This document shows positions 49,639-60,016 of a stretch of 64,000 nt of DNA, piece after piece. The stretch spans positions 109,863 through 173,862 of the forward strand of contig JXTB01000073.1 of the NCBI GenBank assembly GCA_002914805.1, given 5' to 3'. The stretch comes from Parasponia andersonii. Taxonomy: Eukaryota > Streptophyta > Magnoliopsida > Rosales > Cannabaceae. A model generated the notes under the pieces. The model ran no database searches. It was given only the letters and a program-made list of their open reading frames with translations, and was not told the origin of the DNA. Position 1 is the first letter of the stretch. The number at the start of each line of letters is the position of its first letter. The translations under genes and the position numbers were made by a program.

Positions 49639-50085
49639 GAGAAAAAATTAATTACTATGTTGGTCCTTGAATTTTATTGAAAATGTTTTTGTTTCAGTCT
49701 CGAATTTTTTTTTTTTAATTCTTTCAACTTCTAAAATCAATCCGTAATGGCAATTCATAGTTGTTTTCCTTACCAATTTTTGTTTTGGTTAAATGGTGGT
49801 GAGGTGATTCAAACATCAGACTTCAAGATTGAAGCTTGATATGGTTACTAAACTAAGCTATGGGACCTTGTGTACTGCTTGTGGCCACGGTAATTTGAAG
49901 TATATGGTGTCCTATCCATGCCAAGAAGACTTAGTATAAAAATATAGTACATGTTAAGAATAGGCCAAATCTAGCATATTGATGAGATAAAAATGAGAAT
50001 ATACACATCCACCTCATAATGTAGAGATTCTAAATACAAATCATTCCCCTGAGGGGGAAAAAAAACTAAAATGTAGTAGGACTCC

Positions 50086-50868
50086 TGTGAGGCCTGTTCC
50101 TAGATTATGTGTCACGTGAACGATTGAGTGGCAGAACAGGTCACAGAGGGGACACGCCATCCGACATGTACCTAGAGTAACTATTTAAAAGCCACACGAG
50201 TCGCATGTGTTACCGCATGGGCCCATGGGTCGTCCGAGGCCATGGCCGAATCTATCCCAGATCCTGGACGGTTCAGTCCAATCCAGTCCTTGCCTCGGCA
50301 GCTGGGGGTCAGAAGCCTCGAGAGTCTTCTGCCAGAAGACCATGGAAGGCGACGCACTACTCCAGATCGAGACAGGACATTTAATGCGATCCTGGGTAGA
50401 TATGCACATTGGGCAAACCGTCCTGACAGAATGGCGGTTTGTCAAAGTCTCGCCCCCAACAAGTTCGAGTCGTAGGGGACGGCAGAAACATGCCACGGCG
50501 ACGCCGGAAAAATCACGATAATCACGGCCTGTGATCTCTGGAGTGAATCATGATGAGAAAAAGTACTCGATCCTGAGATTGAGAGCCAAAAAAGCTCCCA
50601 GTTCCATGATTATATATACGAGTCTTGCTTCCTCCTCAAAGGGGAGAGATGAATATAGACATATATAAAGAAAAAACTTTATCTTTGCTACTCAGACTTA
50701 GGGATAAACAACTGACTTAAGCATCAGAGAGTCTTTGCAGGTGGCCACCCCCGCCTCTCTCATCCGACCTGAAGTCAAAAGCACTCTGGGATAGCAAGGA
50801 TACGTGGACAGTTGGTAGATACAACTTCAGCAGTTCAGAGACACGTGGACAGCTGGTAAGATAGCAAT
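50086..50868 (+). repeat. 5' LTR of gypsy element 2
   Basis: Starts TGTGAGGCCTGTTCC and parallels 59222-60011. The 3' boundary is approximate because the terminal CCAACA is altered and pol follows without a primer site. TATA-like ATTATATATACGAG near 50609. Confidence 0.85.
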
Positions 50869-51342
50869 CAAAGGACCGCCTGCCAACATACATGAAGCGG
50901 ATCAAAAAGGAGTCTGACGGGTCAGAATCCACGATTGAGGAGCTGGTGACGGTCCCTTTGAAAGAGGCAGAACCGGCGAAGGTAATCTTAATCGGGGCCC
51001 TGCTACCTGAGGAGGAAAAGAACGAGTTGTTAGGGTTCCTTAGGCAGAACGAAGACATCTTCGCGTGGTCCCATGGCGACATGCCTGGGATAGACCCTGC
51101 ACACGCCTGCCACCGGTTGAATATAGACCCCAATTTCCCTCCGGTCAAGCAGAGACCCCGAAGGTTCACGCTGGAGAAAAACAGGGCGATCAACAAGGAG
51201 GTAGAGACGCTACTGGAGAACAGCCTGTTCATGAAATGCGTATACCTGTGCTGTGTCTCTAATCCAGTGGTGGTGAAGAAGAAAAATGGAGATGACCGTA
51301 CTTGTATAGACTTCACCAACCTGAATAAGGCATGCCCGAAGG
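50869..51342 (+). pseudogene. Gypsy pol fragment just upstream of RT (element 2)
   Basis: Plus-strand open frame with MKRIKKESDGSESTIEELVT, DIFAWSHGDMPGIDP, KQRPRRFTLEKNRAINKEVE, VVKKKNGDDRTCIDFTNLNK and ACPKD. This is the segment linking protease to RT plus the first RT motifs of Ty3/gypsy pol. It stops making sense after ACPKD at about 51342, where the inverted block begins. The protease that should precede it is absent. Confidence 0.88.
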
Positions 51343-52427
51343 ACAACTGCCGTCTGAAGCAGGTCGTGCAGCTTGCGGAAGGATTAGATTTCCACCAGGA
51401 AGTCTGCCATGACTTGCCTTTCTTCACCACTCGAGGTCGATACTCGATGTCGTATGTCCCCAGTTCGATGGCCCACTTGGTTAGTCATCCCGATAGGTCC
51501 GTTTGGCCAAGATTTGCCAGATGTAGAAATTCGTATACACGGTAACTGAGTGTGCCTCGAAGTATTGCCTGAGTCTCTTTTTAGCGTTGACCAAAGCGAT
51601 GACCAGTTTCTCTGCCATACTATATTGTGTCTCGGTGTCCAGGAGCATGCGGCTTGTATAAAACACTGGCTTCTGCTTGCTGTCATCCTCAACGAACAGT
51701 ACGACACTGATCGCTACTTCAGACACCGTCAAATAAGCGTATAGGCATTCCCCTTCTACCGGGGAAGCCATTATAGACGGATGACTTAAGTACAGGTTGA
51801 GCTCTATCAGTGCCTTGTCCTGCTCCTCCCCCCCGATGACAGTAGAGCTTCTCTTTATGCACTGGAAGAAAGGCTTGCATCGGTCAGACATATTGGAGAT
51901 AAATCGGTTGAGAGCAGCTGTTAGGCGCTGGACCTCCCGAATGGTCGAGGGTCTTTACACATCTACAATTGAGGACAACTGGGTTGGGTTGGCCTCAATG
52001 CCCCTTCTGCTCACGATGTGCTCTAGGAACTGGCCAGTGGACACTCTGAATGCACATTTCTTGGGGTTCAGATGCATCCGATATTACCTCAGAATTTGGA
52101 AACATTCATCTAGATGTCCCAGATGGTCCGAAGCTTCTTTGCTCTTCACAACTATGTCGTCGATGTAGACTTCCATAGTCTTCCCCAGCAGCTCGGTGAA
52201 CATTTTTTTCATGAGCCTCTAGTAGGTCACCCCTGCATTCTTCAAGCCAAAAGGCATGCGTCTGTCACAGTACAGACCTCGCTTCGTAATGAACGCCGTA
52301 TAGATCTGGCCTTCCTCATACAGAGGGATCTAGTTGTATCCAGACTAGGCATCCAGGAAGCTCATCTTGTTAAATCCAGCCATCGCATCGACCATTTGGT
52401 CAATCCTTAGTAGGGGGAAGCTGTCCG
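51343..52427 (-). pseudogene. Inverted RT and RNase H segment (element 2)
   Basis: Read on the minus strand from about 52427 down, it picks up where the plus-strand piece ends: FPLLRIDQMVDAMAG, then FITKRGLYCDRRMPFGLKNA, MEVYIDDIVVKSK (the RT catalytic YxDD box reads YIDD) and HLNPKKCAFRVSTGQF. Next come RNase H pieces ALIELNLYLSHPSIMASP, SVVLFVEDDSKQKPVFYTSR and AEKLVIALVNAKKRLRQYFE, ending at IEYRPRVVKKGK near 51430. In-frame TAG codons occur. The order and ends show a simple inversion of about 1.08 kb within pol. Confidence 0.87.
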
Positions 52428-53590
52428 TGGACCCCAGGATGCGAGGTCGATCAGACTGAAGGCTGCCAGATATTCGATGGTGGGGGGACGACTGTACAGA
52501 AGATCAACGATAGGACTAATGCTCAGGTGTATAGGTCCCATCGAGGCGCAGAATCTAATGGAGGAAATCCACGAGGGAGCATGCAGCAACCACTCTGGCG
52601 GACGTAGCCTCACCCATAAGACTCTAACTGTTGGATACTTCTGGCCATACATAATGACCGAGGTGGCCCAATTTGTCAAGAAATGGGACAAATGCCAGAG
52701 GTTCGCCCCTATGAAGCGCCAACCCGTGGAGGAACTCTATTCAAACATAACTCCTTAGCCATTCACTAAATGGGGCCTAGACATCATCGGAGAGCTCCCC
52801 AGAACCCCCAAGGGAAGAAGTTACATCTTGCTGGCTACCGATTATTTCATCAAATGGGTAGAGGCTGAAGCGTACACCACCGTTAATAAGGCAGACACGA
52901 TTAACTTCATTTGGAAAAATATAATCTGCCGATACAGAATACCGAATGAGATACACGCTGATTATGGCACGCAGTTCCAGAACGCTAAGCTTAAGGAGTT
53001 ATGTGAGTTATATGATATAAGGCTCAGTTTTTCATCCGTAAACTACCCTCAGGGGAACGGTCAGGCAGAGGCAACGAACAAGGCCATATTCAGCAATATT
53101 AAAAAGAACTTGCAGGAGGTTAAAGGCAGGTGGTTAGAAGAGCTACCTGCTATTGTGTGGGCCCATCGAACCACAGAGTTGAGATCAACAGGAAGAACAC
53201 CATTCGCCATGGTCTACGGGATGGAGGCTGTAAACACGACCGAGATCGGCTTCCCGACCCTTCGCTCCGAAGTAGTAAGAGACGCCTCACTGAACGAGCA
53301 GTAGCTAAGCCACAACACAGACTTCCTAGAAGAAACAAGGGACATGGCCCTGGTTCACCTGGCCTCGTACCACCAACAGGCCAGGTCCTACTATACAAAG
53401 AAGGTTAGAGCTCGACGATTTAACACCGAGGATTCGGTCCTGAAGGTCAAAATAGGGAATTCCTCGAAGCTAGACTCTAATTGGGTCGGGACCTATGAGG
53501 TGATCAAGGCGCTTGACAATGGTGCATATGTCCTGAAAGAACTCAAGACCGGGAAGAGCCTACCAAACACGTGGAACGCCTAGCAATTGA
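52428..53590 (+). pseudogene. Gypsy integrase (element 2)
   Basis: The zinc-binding part has EIHEGACSNHSGGRSL and KKWDKCQRFAP; the first Cys of the expected CxxC reads Trp. The catalytic core has LLATDYFIKWVEAEAY, HADYGTQFQN and GNGQAEATNKA, so all three acidic residues are present. The C-terminal part has GRTPFAMVYGMEAV, VKIGNSSKLDSNWVGTYEVI and LKELKTGKSLP. Stops: TAG 52756-52758 and TAG 53302-53304. It is otherwise much better preserved than the RT block and likely ends near 53600. Confidence 0.88.
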
Positions 53591-53769
53591 AAAAGTACCA
53601 CGTGTGAGATGCATGTAAATGCTGTGAGATAGATGTAAATGCTTGTATTATTGAACAGCTTAATTCCAAAATAGGTTAGGTTTTCTGCTACACGGACTGA
53701 TCCTTTGGATTGCTATAAACAAGGGTCTGCCCCCAATGCAAGACCCCACGAACTACTCGCGCAAACAAA

Positions 53770-54560
53770 AATCATACTGTGGGGATCACGTCACTTGTAG
53801 ACGACCCAAGAAAACGTACGAAGAGGAATGAGATGCGCAACTAAAAACTTGCCAGCAGACCTCAAAAAATGATCATACTATGGGAATCACATCGTGCAAC
53901 AAAACGCTTGTCGATGGCCTGAGAAAACGTATGAAGAGGAATAAGCTGCGCAACCAAAAACTTGCCAGCAGACCTCAAAAAACGATCGTACTATGGGAAT
54001 CACATCATGCAATAAAACGCTTGCCGATGGCCCGAAAAAACATACGAAGAGGAACGAGCTGTGCAACCAAAAACTTGCCAACAGACTTCAAAAAATAAAC
54101 GTACTATGGGAATCACATCGTGCAATAAAACGCTTGCATACGAAGAGGAATGAGCTGTGCAACCAAAAACTTGCCAACAGACTTCAAAAAATAAACGTAC
54201 TATGGGAATCACATCGTGCAATAAAACGCTTGCCGATGGCCCCAGAAAACATACAAAGAGGAATGAGTTGCGCAACCAAAAACTTGCCAGCAGACCTCGA
54301 AAATAGTTGTGCTATGGGAATCACATCATGCAATAAAACGCTTGCCGATTGCCCGAGAAAACGTATGAAGAGGAATGAGCTGCGCAACAAAAAATTTACC
54401 AGCAGACCTCGAAAACAGTCGTACTATGGGAATCACATCGTGCAATAAAATGCTCACTGATGGCCCGAGAAAACGTACGAAGAGGAATGAGCTGCGCAAC
54501 AAAACTTGCTAGCCGGCCCTATCAAGAATCATACTACGGGGATCACGTTGCTTGTCGATG
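53770..54560 (+). repeat. 3' tandem array 1 of element 2, unit about 112 bp
   Basis: Anchors ACTATGGGAATCAC (or variants) lie at 53776, 53877, 53990, 54103, 54199, 54311, 54423 and 54533. Spacing is 101, 113, 113, 96, 112, 112 and 110. Each unit holds GCAACCAAAAACTTGCCA, AGCAGACCTC and CGAGAAAACGTACGAAG-type blocks. One unit lacks about 17 bp. It is homologous to the 99-bp array of element 1 but with a longer unit. Confidence 0.9.
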
Positions 54561-54639
54561 ACCCAAGAGGATGTACGAAAGGTAATAGGCCGCACGACGA
54601 AAACTTGCTGCCATCCCTCAAGGAATACCTGCAGGACGG

Positions 54640-54965
54640 GAAAAGAGTTAGGCGATAAGACCCCTCCCACAGAACACCTTAGCTACGTACGAGGCAGAGG
54701 CAAAGGCAAGTAGGGTTAAGGTCTACACATTAGAAGCAGACCCTCCCCAGAGAGCACCTTAGCTACGTATGAGCCAAAGGCAAACAGGGCCAGGGTCTAC
54801 CCGTTGGAAGTAGACCCTCCCCAGGGAGCACCTTAGTTACACGTAAGCCAAAGGAAAGCTTGGCCAGAGTCTACCCGTTGGAAGCAGACCCTCCCCAGAG
54901 AGCGCCTTAGCTACATATGGACTGGAATTGAATGGAGCCAGAGCCTACCCATTAGAAGTAGGCCA
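54640..54965 (+). repeat. 3' tandem array 2 of element 2, unit 74-80 bp
   Basis: CACCTTAGCTACGTA-type anchors at 54675, 54755, 54829 and 54903. Units also hold GTCTACCCGTTGGAAG and CAGACCCTCCCCAGAGAG. It is homologous to 45271-45480. Confidence 0.88.
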
Positions 54966-55019
54966 AGATAAGACTAAGCACGAAAACATAAATTAAAACC
55001 AAATTCTGCTTATTATTGC

Positions 55020-58000
55020 CTAAAATACGAAATGCGTAGTCGACAGGGACGCAGACCTGGAGGCTTTATTTGTAAGAAGCAGGTCTTGGACGTACTCGCA
55101 GGGACACATCAGAGTAGTAACGTCCTGTTTGCTCCCGATAAGAGCCGAGCCCGGGCCTCTTCCTCTGCAGCGACAGGTCCAAGCAGTGGTCGACCAACCC
55201 CTGGAGCTGGTTTCAGGCGCATTCCCACTTAGGGTCAGAGAAGTCCAGCCACACGCACGGGTCAAACTCTGCCAAGACAAGTCATAACAGAAATTATACA
55301 TTCTCAAAGTCGGGCGAGGCGGAACTCACATCCTGATCTCCAGAGTTAATCTCATCAATCATAGCACGGGGAGAATTCACTAAAATCTCCAAATCATATA
55401 CGATTGAGTCATACCTAGAGATTGGTCACACTGCCAACAAGGGAATGGCATCGTATATGATGTCCGACCCTGACCATGAATGCAGGCGACAAAAAAAAAA
55501 GGAGAAGGGAATAAACGTGAGAAAAATGCGTTGTTTCTATTATTTAAACAGGTATTTATAACAAGGGTCAGTTTTACATAACACAGTTAGTACTTTACAA
55601 ATACACAAAGAGCGAGAGGCCCTAGTTACCTCCGATGAGGGGAGCGATACCAGCTTCGGCGCTTAGACCAGCTTCGGTAGAGGGCGGCGTACAGGGGTCA
55701 AAATCATCGCTAGACAAAACGACTGCACCAGACCTTCCGCTAGTTGAGGCGCCAAGACCAGGCTGACTGTCATGAACCTCTGCGACTTGTTCTGGCAGGC
55801 CAAAAACGAGGACAATCTCCTTGGCAACAGAGGCAGATGTAGAGAGCCCGTCTTTTTCTTCGTCGAGCATCTTCAGCACATCAGCGGGGTACACGATGTT
55901 GATCTCATCCCCCAACTACTATATATAGTGCCTGACAGAATAATGGTCCCTCTCGATGCCCTTCTGCTCATCGAACTGGTCTGACGTTACCATCTCCACG
56001 TGGTCCTCGAATTCCCTGTTCTCCCAGCCAGACCTGTAGCTCTCCGCAGAAAGGACATCCACATGCCTCTGGTAACTCGTCTTTAGCTTCTTCGCATCCG
56101 CCAGCCTATCCCTCAGTACCGTCAACCTCAGCTCCGCTTGCCGTTGTGACAAGTCAACCAAAAGAATGTTAATATCGGCGAGGTCTTCGCCGTACTTGTG
56201 AGATAACTCCATATGAGCTCCCATTAGTTTTTTGTGATCCGAGTAGAGATATCGGTTTACCTCATTAGACCGGTCGAGCCTGCACTGCAGGGAATGGGCC
56301 TCCAGTTTGGCTTTCACCTCAGTTTTTCTCGCCTCTTTAGCATCGTCGACCGCTCCATTGCAAGTGATGCAAGCCAGCCCCATCTCTGCCTTTGCGCTCT
56401 GCTGCTCCTGCTTCTTAACCTTGAACTCGGTTTGGGCCAGCCTGGTAGCCTCGGCATGAGCAGCCTGTCGGCCTCTACCTCGGCCAACTTGGCGACCAGC
56501 ATGCCTAGCCCTCTCGATGCTCAAAGCATAAGCCATCGTGCTACTGACCCTAGCCTCATCCAGGCTCCGATATAGGTCGAAGTCTGCCCTCAATATGGCA
56601 AGGGCGACCTCGCTCCGCTCGGCCGTCACAGAACGGGCATTCAACTACCCGGTCAACTCCCTGATGCGAGAGGAATAGAAGGACTGGATGGCGGCTAGTT
56701 GCAAGATAAAAAAAAAGGGGGTCAGTGTTCAACAAGGATGCTGAAAACATAGAGATAATGGCCAGACAAGCCAAACCTACGCAATACTGCGACCAGTGAT
56801 GAGTTCAACGTTCTCTAGAAAAAGCGTCTTCAGCTCGGGCTCTGTAGTTGGACCCTCTCCATGGGTACCATCCGCGTCTGAGGAACGCGACTCCACACCG
56901 CCAATTGCAAGGACACCTTCTTTCTCCTCCGGATGCACCCCAGTAGCTTCTTTCAATGCTTCAGAAGTGGCAGAGGTAGGGACGGCAGGAAGGAGGGCAT
57001 CACCAAGCGCCTTCGGCGATAGCAGGGGGTGGCACATCCCCAGTAGAAGAGGCCATGGCGACTGTCGCTACATCGGCGGCTTCGACTATTACCCCCCTAG
57101 AAGACCTGCCTGGATGTGATTTTTCGATCTTGTCTTGACCAACGCCCGCAGATAGGCCATCGCGCGCAGACCTTCTCCTCTTTATGAGGGTCAACGTAGC
57201 CCAGTCGTCATTGCTGCCAGAAGAAGGGGTGGTTCTGCTCCTCTTCCCTGCCGAGCTCTCCTTCCCCATAGATGTGTCGGCTTCACGACCCCGCTTTGTC
57301 GAGACTGGGGGAGGGAAAGACAGCCGAGACTTCAACCTCGGAGCTCTTCTGCTTAGCTCAGCAATCTCCCCACGAGAGTAGGTAGTGCCAGACCCCGCAC
57401 CCGCCTTCAAACCGAAGTTGGGGGCAGAAGAAGTCAAAGTAGCGGACTCCCCAGGCAGGCTCAAAGGCGCCCCTTTGTCGTATATGACCTTTATGGCCAG
57501 CATCTCCTGAGTCAGGGGTCCACTTGCCTCGAGAGAGGGGACCACAGATGTTTCACCTTCGAGCACGGACAGGCCCTCCCGGTCGTCATCCGAGCTTGTT
57601 CTTAGGGTGACAACACCCAGCCCCACTGACTCATCCTCCGAGGACACCACCAGATGCTGACCCATAGGGACCTTGGAGTGGGCCTTGTGCACAACGGCAC
57701 TCCCTTTAACTAGGGAAGGGTCTGTCGAAGGGCCTGCATCCGAACCTGTGAAGAGTAAGTAACGTGGTTAGAACGCAGCCATGACCTGATCGACGGAGCC
57801 CTAGGGTGCGAAAATAAACTCACCCTTAACCCTCTTGGGGGCAGCAGCTTCCTCTCTATGAAGCCTGCCGCACTCCTCGGCCACGAGCCTTACTGCCTCC
57901 TCGAGCTCGTGACTGGTCGGCGCCATCAGGTCATTGGGACCCGCCAGTTGGCTCGAGACCGTGATCTGATGACCCACCATGGCGATGTGACTCTGCTCAT

Positions 58001-58861
58001 CCCGGCGGAACTGGTTCAGAGCCGAGGTGTCAAGGTGGCTCCGTAGGTGCTTTGTGATGATCCAGGTATCCAGCGGGAAGAGAAGATATGAGACCATCCT
58101 TGGCATCATGTTAATCACATGAAGATTAAAGATGGCCTGGATGTGTCAGCAATCCCCAGAAGACCCAAAGATGACGATCCCCTCTAGCTCCTTGAGCCGC
58201 CCCGCCGATAGTTGCGGCTCAAACCTGCTTTCCTCTGCAGAGATTGCACAAGACAAAACATCATAAGTTAAAATAGACGAGTTGTACACGGACCCAAAAA
58301 TCACGACCTAGTACTTACTTTGCAGAAAAAACAAAGGAATTTGGAAACGCTCTTCATTCACCCAGGGAGAGCACTACGTCCCTCCAACGGCATATAGCCT
58401 GGAGTGGTAGTCCCATTGCTTGTCTGACTTTGGTAAGCCCCAGAAGATGTGACGTCCCGGGAGCGGCTGGATATAGAAAGTAGGGTAAGAGCTCTTCTTG
58501 GGGATGAGGGTGAGCTTGTAGGCATAAAAGACCACTTCCAGGTTGATATACACGTTGAGGATGACTGACAGAGCAGAGAGCCCCATCAAGATCATGACCT
58601 CGTTAGCATTCAGCTACGTGGGGTGAATCCCTGTTAGAGCGAAGAACTGGTGGATCAGAGGAGAAAGGGGAAACCGCAGCCATTCCAGGTGCCTCCTCCC
58701 CAAGACGATGGAGCCTCGGTGGCAGAGGGACGAAGGTACCAATCCGCTGGGCCCTCAACCCTTTGTAAGGTAAGCCCGCCAGGGGAGCAGAGCTGCCTCC
58801 TCAATGAGTCCAACTCCAAATCCACGACGGGACAGAGCCTCTGATTCTGGTGCAGGGCCAT
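55020..58861 (-). pseudogene. Spliced antisense gene of the gypsy element
   Basis: Opposite in strand to pol. The likely start ATG is at 58861-58859 (MALHQNQRLCPVVDLELDSL). The first exon runs to a donor TGCAAA|GTAAGTA at 58318 and contains VMILMGLSALSVILNVYINL, FYAYKLTLIPKKSSYPTF and IFWGLPKSDKQWDYHSRL. This resembles the 'putative gypsy-type transposon' domain of plants, as I remember it. Further exons appear at 58234-57824 and 57745-56777 (low-complexity, Ser/Lys-rich, KRGREADTSMGKESSAGKRS), about 56694-55625 (long helical, VRDRLADAKKLKTSYQRHVD-like coiled coil) and a last one near 55270. Introns have GTAAG/GTGAG donors and CAG acceptors. In-frame TAG codons at 58613-58611, 58379-58377, 56653-56648 and 55924-55919 (approximate) break it. 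It is probably a nucleic-acid-binding or regulatory accessory protein; its function is unknown. Confidence 0.72.
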
Positions 58862-59204
58862 CGTTCTAAATACAATCAAAGGAGCAAAATGTTCTAGCAA
58901 AGGTAAGAGTCAGAAGCCCTAAGATTTTAGAAAGCTAGAACACTTGGAGATTTTGGTAAATTAAGAAATTAGCTTGAATGCAGCTTTTATAAAGGGGGAG
59001 CCGAAAAGTATCTCCTAGAGGAGAACGGTGTGAGGAAGACAAAAGTACTGGAATTTCAAAAATCTAAAAAAAAGTCATGACACGGGATAGCGTGCGCCAG
59101 CGTCGTTAATTGAGGAGAAATAATTATAAAGGGCCACGATTCCCCCTCAAATTAGAGGACTGGAGACACGATTTCCCCACTTGACGGATGCGAATCCATC
59201 AAAT
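58862..59204 (-). other. Presumed promoter/leader of the antisense gene
   Basis: This lies between the antisense start codon and the polypurine tract. No ORF or repeat is recognised. By position it must hold any promoter for the antisense gene unless the 3' LTR serves that role. Confidence 0.35.
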
Positions 59205-59221
59205 AGGGAAATGGGGGCAGT
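59205..59221 (+). promoter_or_regulatory. Polypurine tract of gypsy element 2
   Basis: GGGAAATGGGGGCAGT lies directly before the LTR start TGTGGGACCC. It marks the 3' LTR boundary and the plus orientation of the element. Confidence 0.8.
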
Positions 59222-60011
59222 TGTGGGACCCATTCCTAGATCATGTGCCACGTGGATGATTGAGTGGTAGAACAGGTCACAAAGAGAGCACGCCATCCGA
59301 CATATACCCAGAGTAACCATTTAAAAGCCACACGAGTCGTATGCGGTACCGCATGGGCCCATGGGTCGTCCGAGGCCAGGGTCGAATCCATTCCAGACCC
59401 TGGACAGTTCAGCCCAATCCAGTCCTTGCCTCGGCAGCTGGGAGTCAGAAGCTTCGAGGGTCTTCTGCCAGAAGACCATGGGAGGCGACACACTGCTCCA
59501 GACCCTGACAGGGCATTTAATGCGATCTTGGATAGGTGCACACATTGGGCAAACTGTCCTGACAGAATGGTGGTTTGTCAAAGTCTCGCCCCCGACAGGC
59601 TCGAGTTGTAGGGGACAGCAGAATGCACGCCACGACGACGCAAGAGAAATCACGATAATCACGGCCCGTGATCTCTAGAGTAAGTCATGATGAGAAAATG
59701 TACTCGATCCTGGGATTGAGAGCTAGAAAAGCTCCCAGTTCCAGGATTATATAAATAATTCTTGCTTCCCCCTCAAAGGAGAGAGATGAATATAGACATA
59801 TACAAAGAAAAAAACTTTATCTTTGCTACTCAGACTCAGGAATAAACAACTGGCTTAAGCAGCGGAAAGTCTTTGCAGGTGGCCACCCCCGCCTCTCCGA
59901 CCTGACCTGAAGCCAAAAGCACTCTGGGATAGCAAAGATACGTGGACAGTTGGTAGATACAATGTTAGGAGTTCAGAGACACGTGGACAGTTGGTAAGCA
60001 TCGCACCAACA
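59222..60011 (+). repeat. 3' LTR of gypsy element 2
   Basis: Starts TGTGGGACCCATTCC and ends CGCACCAACA, 790 bp. TATA-like GATTATATAAATAA near 59744. It is followed by the ACTCC target duplication. Confidence 0.9.
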
Positions 60012-60016
60012 ACTCC

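Larger units (their letters stand above)
46783..50080. other. Intergenic region between the two gypsy elements
   Basis: AT-rich. It contains an hAT transposase relic, a MITE candidate, an (AG)n microsatellite at 48587-48629 and a C20A9 homopolymer junction at 49610-49638. Short open frames near 48181-48441 and 48657-48908 show no recognised domain. No host gene is supported. Confidence 0.5.
50086..60011 (+). mobile_element. Gypsy element 2, Tat-like, with inverted RT block and antisense gene
   Basis: LTRs at 50086-50868 and 59222-60011 are flanked by a perfect ACTCC duplication (50081-50085 and 60012-60016). Internal order: 5' LTR; pol just upstream of RT (plus); RT plus RNase H (minus, inverted); integrase (plus); tandem array 1; tandem array 2; a large antisense gene (minus); polypurine tract; 3' LTR. 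Gag, protease and the primer-binding site are deleted at the LTR/pol junction. RT before integrase is gypsy order. An antisense gene between pol and the 3' LTR is a known trait of the plant Tat lineage. No archaeal-type second RNase H was found; it may have been lost with the rearrangement. Confidence 0.88.

Noticed and set aside
50717-51430. Minus-strand ORF of 237 codons
   Set aside because: Only its upstream end near 51430-51345 is real (tail of inverted RNase H). The remainder is antisense to plus-strand pol and the LTR.
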